From GCA-2693325 sp036343635 (GTDB taxonomy: Bacteria; Latescibacterota; UBA2968; UBA8231): DNA of 18,158 nucleotides. Under the pieces are notes generated by a model, which saw only the letters and a program-made list of their open reading frames with translations, had not been told where the DNA came from and did not search any database. The translations under genes and the position numbers were made by a program. Shown in pieces: positions 13,491-18,158 of the stretch. Positions within the stretch are counted from its first letter, which is position 1, and the number at the start of each line of letters is the position of its first letter. The stretch lies in assembly GCA_036343635.1 (NCBI GenBank), contig JAYYVF010000050.1, positions 1-18,158 on the forward strand. The letters run 5' to 3'.

Positions 13491-14342
13491 TTAGATGACC
13501 TGGGGTGGGCTACCGAAAGATTCGGTAGCGCCAATTTGATCTAACAGGAGACGCAAGGCTTGTACCGCTGTTAAAAAGCGATCAGGGCCGCTGCCGCCGT
13601 AGTCTGGGTCATTGGGTTTCAGGTGCGGCTCTATTGACAAAAAGCCAGTGAAATGATTGGCCGTTGCCTGTTGAAGAATTTTTGTTAATCCGCCATCACC
13701 GTAACCGGCTGGAACTACCCGGCCATTTTTTGCTATTGCATCTTTGATGTGAAAATAGGCCGTGTGATGTTTCAGGATCGGCCATGCGTCCACCAACGGA
13801 TTTATTCCTGCTTGAACAAAATTGGCTGGGTCAAATGCCAATTTTAATATAGGACTGTTAAGTGTTTCTATTAGATCGAGACAACGTGAGGGCGTCTCGC
13901 CGTAAATATGGCGTTCATTTTCGTGGAGAAGGACGCACCCGGCAAAACGTGCTTCATGCAGCATTTGTTTAAAAAAAGCAATTATTTTTTCGCGACATAG
14001 TTCAGGTTCGGTCTCTTCGTGGTAGAACGAAAACACACGTATGTATGAGGTGCCAAACATTTTTGCTCGTTCTAATGCAACGCGAAAAAGGTTCATGTGA
14101 GTAGTCAAATCGGATTGAATTTGGACTTTCCCAATGGGTGATCCAATCGAAGAGACAGAGATCTCGGCTTTGTCCAATTTTGATTTGAAAGCAAGAGCTT
14201 GATCCTGACTCATGTCAAGAATGTTTTTTCCGTTGACACCTCTTAGCTCTAAATAGTTCATCCCCGCTTTTTTTAAGATCTCGATTTGCTCGTCCGGATC
14301 GTCACTGATTTCATCTGCGAAGCCCGTTAGGAAAAAACTCAT
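13491..14342 (-). CDS. Sugar phosphate isomerase/epimerase (xylose isomerase-like TIM barrel)
   Basis: A complete 283-aa barrel of the xylose-isomerase-like superfamily. All four metal ligands are seen in order: Glu in LLHENE, Asp in LAFDPAN, His in YFHIKD and Glu in LSIEPH. A GYGDGG loop precedes the last strands, as in active enzymes. It is similar in pattern to the 2349-3164 protein (MSFFLTGFADEI versus MKISIFTDEI) but belongs to a different operon. The ATG overlaps the stop of the upstream gene as ATGA, and the next gene begins 2 nt after its stop. In this context it probably isomerises or epimerises an intermediate of the sugar-acid or polyol pathway. The substrate is unknown. A perfect 9-bp hairpin lies within its last codons. 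Confidence 0.82.
   Translation of the reverse strand: MSFFLTGFADEISDDPDEQIEILKKAGMNYLELRGVNGKNILDMSQDQALAFKSKLDKAEISVSSIGSPIGKVQIQSDLTTHMNLFRVALERAKMFGTSYIRVFSFYHEETEPELCREKIIAFFKQMLHEARFAGCVLLHENERHIYGETPSRCLDLIETLNSPILKLAFDPANFVQAGINPLVDAWPILKHHTAYFHIKDAIAKNGRVVPAGYGDGGLTKILQQATANHFTGFLSIEPHLKPNDPDYGGSGPDRFLTAVQALRLLLDQIGATESFGSPPQVI
13509..13529 (-). repeat. Perfect 9-bp hairpin at the 3' end of the epimerase gene
   Basis: GCTACCGAA (13509-13517) and TTCGGTAGC (13521-13529) are perfect reverse complements with a 3-nt loop. On the - strand mRNA this strong hairpin ends 21 nt upstream of the next start codon. It has no T-tract, so it is not an intrinsic terminator. It lies in coding sequence for ATESFGS. 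Confidence 0.55.
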
Positions 14343-15538
14343 AAACTTTTCTCTTTCGGAGGGAATGGGTCTAAGCAGGAGCCTGTTGGACGTGCCTGGC
14401 GAGGCCTCCAGCGAAAATTAGTATAAGACTGATAGCTAACGTTTTCTAACCATGGCGTTTCGAGTCTTATATGGCCATGTGAACGAGCGCTGAGCGCAGC
14501 TTCGAGTATACCAGAGGTTAATAGTGTACGTTCGACGGGGTATTGTGGTTCTTGGGTGAGGAACATTTCTTCACTATTGAGAGCCAGATAACTAAAATGT
14601 GCATAGGCCCCTTCTTCACCGCCATGGCCTTGTAAAAAAAACTCACATGCTTCCACCTTTCCGTTCACGTTTGCTGCATAAGCTAAGTCAGAAACATATC
14701 CATTTAGCATAAGGACTGACCCACGTGTCTTGTCGCGATACTCAACCAAGAATAATGCTGGATTTTCGCAATGAGATTTCATGGACCCATCGGGCTTGTT
14801 TTGGATTGTGGAACATGCAGCTTCTGCCAGGTCTAACGAGAAAAGACCATTATCGGCAGCGTCCCAAACGGCATCTCCCTCAAGACAAGTCACGGCAGAC
14901 ACACCGCTTTCTCCGCCCGTGCGTCTCTCCATCATGCATTGAAGAACTTCTAAGGTGTGAAAACCGTATATGTCAAGACCGGAAAAACCGATAGCAACTG
15001 CCTCTGTAATAGGTGAATCGAGTTGGTGTTCTATCCAAGGATTGCGCCAACCAACAGGTAATGACGAACCCGCCATTAGCGGGGCTCCAAGGCTCTTTGC
15101 TCGGTCATACATCCATTTTGCGTCAGTCCAGTTGTACGAGAGGTGTTTGTCATTAAAGATGGGAACCGCTTTCCCTGACGTGGCCATCACGCCACAAATT
15201 TGCTCCATAAAATACCGCCGCGGGTATAAATGCTGCTCTTTTTCATTCCATGCGTAATCACCGTGTTCACCAATTAATAGAACACCGTCAACGGCGAGTT
15301 CATTCCCGCCCAAACAGAGTGTAGCTAGGATGCTATTGTACACAGGTATCTTGTTTTGTTTAGCAAGATCAAGACCTATGTCATTTTCTGGTATTTGGTC
15401 CAAATAAAGCCCGGCAACTTTCACCCTAGGTTTGTGAAATCCGTCGTCTGTTGGGAATCCATGAATAAATTTTGTAATGATGACGTCGGCATGAGACCGC
15501 GGGCGATATTCTGTTACTATTGCAGCTATTTTTCTCAT
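14339..15538 (-). CDS. Unrecognised conserved-looking protein with Gfo/Idh/MocA-like layout
   Basis: A 399-aa cytosolic-looking protein that I cannot assign by name. Its order of elements resembles Gfo/Idh/MocA oxidoreductases: an initial IAAIVT strand, a VKVAGLYLD strand, a KIPVYNS segment, VDGVLLIGEHG where the family has DAVxIxTPxxxH, then SGKAVPIFNDKHLS where the family has GKxVxxEKPxA, followed by LGAPLMAGSSLP. The N-terminal GxGxxG nucleotide loop is missing; the sequence reads TEYRPRSHADVI instead. The C-terminal half (about 200-399) is mixed alpha/beta with the motifs GFHTLEVLQCMMERR and LEGDAVW. It overlaps the genes on both sides by 1-4 nt. It may be a cofactor-poor dehydrogenase relative or a different enzyme of the same sugar-acid pathway. 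The motif-rich sequence suggests a conserved family. Confidence 0.6.
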   Translation of the reverse strand: MRKIAAIVTEYRPRSHADVIITKFIHGFPTDDGFHKPRVKVAGLYLDQIPENDIGLDLAKQNKIPVYNSILATLCLGGNELAVDGVLLIGEHGDYAWNEKEQHLYPRRYFMEQICGVMATSGKAVPIFNDKHLSYNWTDAKWMYDRAKSLGAPLMAGSSLPVGWRNPWIEHQLDSPITEAVAIGFSGLDIYGFHTLEVLQCMMERRTGGESGVSAVTCLEGDAVWDAADNGLFSLDLAEAACSTIQNKPDGSMKSHCENPALFLVEYRDKTRGSVLMLNGYVSDLAYAANVNGKVEACEFFLQGHGGEEGAYAHFSYLALNSEEMFLTQEPQYPVERTLLTSGILEAALSARSHGHIRLETPWLENVSYQSYTNFRWRPRQARPTGSCLDPFPPKEKSL

Positions 15539-16497
15539 TATACAACCGCCATTGCCGCAAAGAGAGCTTTAAGGTAGCCGACGCTGTATGCCATGCCTCG
15601 GGTAAGATTTCCCTGATCACCTTCCAAAGCTGGAATATGGTCGGGGTTTATGCACCCGTCGAAGCCGACCTGTTTAAGCTCTAGCAAAATCTTTGCAGGG
15701 TTCATGTCGCCATCGTCTAATAATACTTCTTCAAAACCGCCTGCTGTCGCTAAAGATCCACGCACGTTGCGAAGGTGAATCATGAAAAGACGACCTTTTC
15801 GACCATAATTGTGGAGTTCATCTAAGACCAGCGGAGATCCGCCTGCCTGGGCCCGGGTTCCGCAACAGTAGAGATAGCCAACTTGCTTACTGGGGAATGC
15901 ATCGATTACTCGGTGATAGCCAAGGCCACCCAAGGGGGTATCGGGGAACGGTGCATCGGATGGGTGGATAGCCAGTTTGATGTCATGTTCTTCAGCTACG
16001 GGCACAAGTTGGCCGTAGAGGTCACAGAAACGTGACCACCATTTTTCTAATTCTTCGGCAGGTGGTGGCCCTTGAGTATTATTCGCAAGGGCCAAACTCT
16101 CAGATCGATATTGATACCCTCCACGATGGGGTGCGTTCCACCGGTGTGACATCCACGGAAAAACATCGCCTTCTAACCGCTGACGGGCAATAGGTATTCC
16201 GGCTGCGGCATAGACACGAAGGGCATTTACACTATTTTCTAGTTCTCTTTCACTGCCATCTTTTTTTTTCATAAATTCGTTGGTTATATCTGGGAGGGTG
16301 ACTCGGTTGAAATCTAATCCCCATGATAGAATTTTTCTTTTGATTTTTAATAATTCATCTAGATCTGGATATCCTTGTTCTTTAACTCCTGGGAAAAAGT
16401 CGCCTTGGCCGAAGTCTAGGCAGTTTACGCCGAGTTGAGTTACAAATCGTAAATAAGACTCTGAGAGATCACCGTGCCAAACCGAAATTTTAAACAT
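15538..16497 (-). CDS. Mannonate dehydratase (UxuA)-family TIM-barrel protein
   Basis: A 319-aa protein with the ligand pattern of UxuA: LAIHPSD with His178, LYCCG with Cys211/Cys212 at the CTGS position, IHLRNV with His241, LLDDGD (259-264) and INPDH with His287. These match the His-Cys-His-Asp/His metal site of D-mannonate dehydratase, so a related syn-dehydration of a sugar acid is likely. It is shorter than E. coli UxuA (~394 aa), and the substrate is not certain. ATG 16497 has AAGGTGA just upstream. It heads the four-gene operon and has its own promoter-like boxes. A run of nine A (plus-strand T at 16261-16269) encodes three Lys at residues 77-79 and could cause slippage or sequencing error. 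Its stop shares one base with the start of the next gene. Confidence 0.78.
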   Translation of the reverse strand: MFKISVWHGDLSESYLRFVTQLGVNCLDFGQGDFFPGVKEQGYPDLDELLKIKRKILSWGLDFNRVTLPDITNEFMKKKDGSERELENSVNALRVYAAAGIPIARQRLEGDVFPWMSHRWNAPHRGGYQYRSESLALANNTQGPPPAEELEKWWSRFCDLYGQLVPVAEEHDIKLAIHPSDAPFPDTPLGGLGYHRVIDAFPSKQVGYLYCCGTRAQAGGSPLVLDELHNYGRKGRLFMIHLRNVRGSLATAGGFEEVLLDDGDMNPAKILLELKQVGFDGCINPDHIPALEGDQGNLTRGMAYSVGYLKALFAAMAVV

Positions 16498-16536
16498 TTC
16501 ATCACCTTAACTGTACGGGTTTAACGTGCGCCGAAA

Positions 16537-16565
16537 AAATTAGCTAACTGGTTCCTCAAAGACAA
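16537..16565 (-). promoter_or_regulatory. Possible promoter of the UxuA-like operon
   Basis: On the - strand, TTGTCT (16565-16560) and TAATTT (16542-16537) are separated by exactly 17 nt. The -35 matches four of six consensus bases and the -10 three of six. Transcription would start near 16530, leaving a leader of about 33 nt that contains the AAGGTGA ribosome site. It is back to back with the LamG-nuclease gene. Confidence 0.3.
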
Positions 16566-16571
16566 GCGACT

Positions 16572-16577
16572 TATAAT
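16572..16577 (+). promoter_or_regulatory. Perfect TATAAT -10 box next to the LamG-nuclease start
   Basis: A perfect TATAAT lies 7 nt before ATG 16585, with only a poor -35-like TGGTTC at 17-nt spacing (16549-16554). A transcript from this box would begin at about the ATG itself, and no Shine-Dalgarno sequence is present. This is consistent with a leaderless mRNA. Confidence 0.35.
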
Positions 16578-16584
16578 TAAAATT

Positions 16585-17907
16585 ATGGTAGACTCTTTTT
16601 CTGTTTATTTCTGGATTCAAACAATTGAACGCAGACAGGATTTTCCCGCTATAGCTACAAATAAAGGGTGGGACGATGGTTCTGTTTGTGACTATACGGA
16701 TAGTCATAATTATGGATTTTCTCTTACTTCTGGTTCGCTTGCTGGGTGGGCAATTGTACTGCAACCGAATGGTGCTTGGGCTTGGAATCTAGGGGATGGC
16801 GAACAAAGGTTAGATTACCAGCCTACTGGCGAGCGTCAGACTGTTTCCGATGGGAAGTGGCATTTTCTTGCTTTTGTGGTTGATATAGACAATTTGGCCG
16901 TGAGGCTTTATTACGATGGTATTCAGGTGGCTCTTTATAGTTTGGCGGGTATGGATCTTGTGGAGGGTCCCAAAGGACACTTTGGCGCTTTGTTTTGTCA
17001 AGACGAAATGCTACATGAAACACCTGTGGTTTTGGAGTCTGATGAGGTTTTGCAATTGTATAAAGAGCGTTTATCTGTTCGACCATCCACCTACCCGAAT
17101 TTTAATCCTAAATGCAAACTTCGTATAATGACTTGGAACATTTGGAATGGAGGGCGTGAAGATGGCATTGATGTCGGAGTTCAACGTGTTACAGAAATTA
17201 TCAGAAAGAGTGGGGCTGATATTGTTGCTATGCAAGAAACATACGGATCTGGGCCACGAATTGCCGACGCTTTGGGCTACCACCTTTATCTGCGGTCGTC
17301 AAATCTTTCCGTAATAAGTCGGTATCCCGCCGTATCTCATCATTCCTTTTACCAGCCGTTTAACTTAGGAGGAGTTTCTTTAGAGCTTAACCCCTCCTTA
17401 ACGATAGATGTGTTTACGTTATGGCTTCATTATTTGCCTGATTTCTGTAGTGATGTTCTTGTTGAAGGTATTACGGCGGAAGTGTTACAAAAGTCTGAGT
17501 GGAATACGCGGGCATCTGAAATAAAACAGATTTTAGTCGAAATATCAGAAAAGTTTTATGGTAGTCGACTCTTTGTCGCAGGCGACTTCAATTGCCCTTC
17601 TCATTTGGATTGGACGGAATCGGCTCGTCAATTACACAGAAACTTAGTGGTAAAATGGCCTGTAAGTGTACAAATGATGAAGGCTGGCTTCTTAGATAGT
17701 TATAGAAACGTGTATCCTGACGAAAAAAAACATTTTGGTCATACATGGACTCCGCGTAATCCAAATAGCTGGCAGGATAGAATCGATTACATCTACTATA
17801 GAGGTCGTGGCATCCAGTGCGAAGGGGCCGACTTATTGAATACACACGAAGGCAAATGGCCGAGTGATCATGCCGCCGTATGTGCTACGTTTAATGTTGA
17901 TGTATGA
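16585..17907 (+). CDS. LamG-like domain fused to endonuclease/exonuclease/phosphatase domain
   Basis: A 440-aa protein. Residues ~1-160 look like a concanavalin/LamG jelly roll: SFSVYFWIQ at the start, SDGKWHFLAFVVD and VRLYYDGIQV are standard LamG strands. Residues ~178-438 are an endonuclease/exonuclease/phosphatase (EEP) fold with all main catalytic motifs: MTWNIWN (Asn185), MQET (Glu218), a WLH His282, AGDFN (Asp334, Asn336), RIDYIYY (Asp401) and PSDH (His429). EEP enzymes are metal-dependent phosphodiesterases acting on DNA, inositol phosphates or sphingomyelin; the SDH and GDFN motifs do not separate these. No signal peptide is seen, although LamG domains usually act outside the cell. 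The frame is open upstream to 16525 but with no better start codon. Its stop overlaps the UbiA-family start as ATGA. Confidence 0.8.
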   Translation: MVDSFSVYFWIQTIERRQDFPAIATNKGWDDGSVCDYTDSHNYGFSLTSGSLAGWAIVLQPNGAWAWNLGDGEQRLDYQPTGERQTVSDGKWHFLAFVVDIDNLAVRLYYDGIQVALYSLAGMDLVEGPKGHFGALFCQDEMLHETPVVLESDEVLQLYKERLSVRPSTYPNFNPKCKLRIMTWNIWNGGREDGIDVGVQRVTEIIRKSGADIVAMQETYGSGPRIADALGYHLYLRSSNLSVISRYPAVSHHSFYQPFNLGGVSLELNPSLTIDVFTLWLHYLPDFCSDVLVEGITAEVLQKSEWNTRASEIKQILVEISEKFYGSRLFVAGDFNCPSHLDWTESARQLHRNLVVKWPVSVQMMKAGFLDSYRNVYPDEKKHFGHTWTPRNPNSWQDRIDYIYYRGRGIQCEGADLLNTHEGKWPSDHAAVCATFNVDV

Positions 17908-18158
17908 ATAAATGGCTAGCCTGGTTGCAAGCTGCACGGATTACGTCTGCGATCAATATACAGTTGCCTTTAGCATTCGGTAATGCCATTGCTTATTCCG
18001 TGAATAATATGGTTGCTGTTGGAAATCTTTGGTGGTTATTCCTTTATGGCATTGGAATGCAATTGTACATTGTTTTTTTAAATGATTGGTCCGACAGGTT
18101 TGCTGATGCTTTAAATGAGGCGCCAACTATGTTTTCAGGAGGATCTCGCGTATTAGTT
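17904..18158 (+). CDS. UbiA-family prenyltransferase, N-terminal part (3' cut by window edge)
   Basis: The gene starts at ATG 17904, overlapping the upstream stop by 4 nt (ATGA), and is still open at the window end (85 codons seen). Two membrane helices are visible. The segment NDWSDRFAD matches the first NDxxDxxxD prenyl-diphosphate/Mg2+ motif of UbiA-superfamily aromatic prenyltransferases, and GGSRVLV after it resembles the GGSRV segment of 1,4-dihydroxy-2-naphthoate prenyltransferases (MenA). Such enzymes attach a polyprenyl chain to an aromatic acceptor in the inner membrane to make quinones, but members of the family also make haem, chlorophyll or archaeal-type lipids. Without the second Asp motif the substrate is open. 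No men gene is nearby. Confidence 0.85.
   Translation, partial: MNKWLAWLQAARITSAINIQLPLAFGNAIAYSVNNMVAVGNLWWLFLYGIGMQLYIVFLNDWSDRFADALNEAPTMFSGGSRVLV

Noticed and set aside
16261..16269. Run of nine T (A9 on the coding strand) as a programmed frameshift site
   Set aside because: The frame stays open and family motifs continue on both sides, so no shift is needed. It remains only a possible slippage or error hotspot.
1..18158. CRISPR arrays, tRNA or rRNA genes, insertion sequences, integrases, defence or secretion systems
   Set aside because: I saw no regular direct repeats, no cloverleaf-like or rRNA-like segments, and no transposase, integrase, nuclease-helicase or toxin motif other than the EEP domain.

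Overview
The window is a gene-dense, slightly AT-rich bacterial chromosome segment of 16 protein-coding genes, with the first and last cut by the window edges. Genes are packed with 1-4 nt overlaps or gaps of a few bases. I see no rRNA, tRNA, CRISPR array, transposase or phage gene, and no gene-free stretch over 300 bases. The taxon cannot be fixed from the sequence. Many xylose-isomerase-like TIM barrels, UxuA-like dehydratases, a cytosolic-looking transglutaminase and a LamG-nuclease fusion together suggest an uncultivated heterotroph, perhaps of a Poribacteria/Latescibacteria/PVC-like lineage. This is a weak inference from gene-content style only.

Layout. (1) 2-4602, + strand: the end of a degenerate epimerase-like TIM barrel, a large transglutaminase-like protein, a sugar phosphate isomerase/epimerase and a Wzx-type polysaccharide flippase. 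(2) 4692-6254, + strand: pdxS and pdxT, which make pyridoxal 5'-phosphate, separated by an intrinsic-terminator-like hairpin. (3) 10543-6251, - strand: canonical nagB, acetate kinase (ackA) and a 781-aa fusion of a NagB-like domain with a PIG-L/LmbE-like deacetylase domain; this looks like an amino-sugar/acetate operon. (4) 10690-12472, + strand: a Na+/phosphate symporter and a separate PhoU-like protein. (5) 16497-12469, - strand: a four-gene, translationally coupled operon of two different UxuA-like proteins, an unrecognised protein with a Gfo/Idh/MocA-like layout, and a sugar phosphate isomerase/epimerase, probably for breakdown of an unknown sugar acid or polyol. (6) 16585-18158, + strand: a LamG-endonuclease/exonuclease/phosphatase fusion overlapping the start of a UbiA-family prenyltransferase.

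The points most worth a second look are the nagB-ackA-(NagB/PIG-L) operon, whose fused NagB domain has lost a catalytic Glu; an inverted repeat that puts the nagB start codon in the loop of a predicted hairpin; terminator-like hairpins directly upstream of two start codons; two convergent gene pairs that share stop-codon bases; and the four-gene sugar-acid operon, whose two UxuA-like members differ at a metal ligand.
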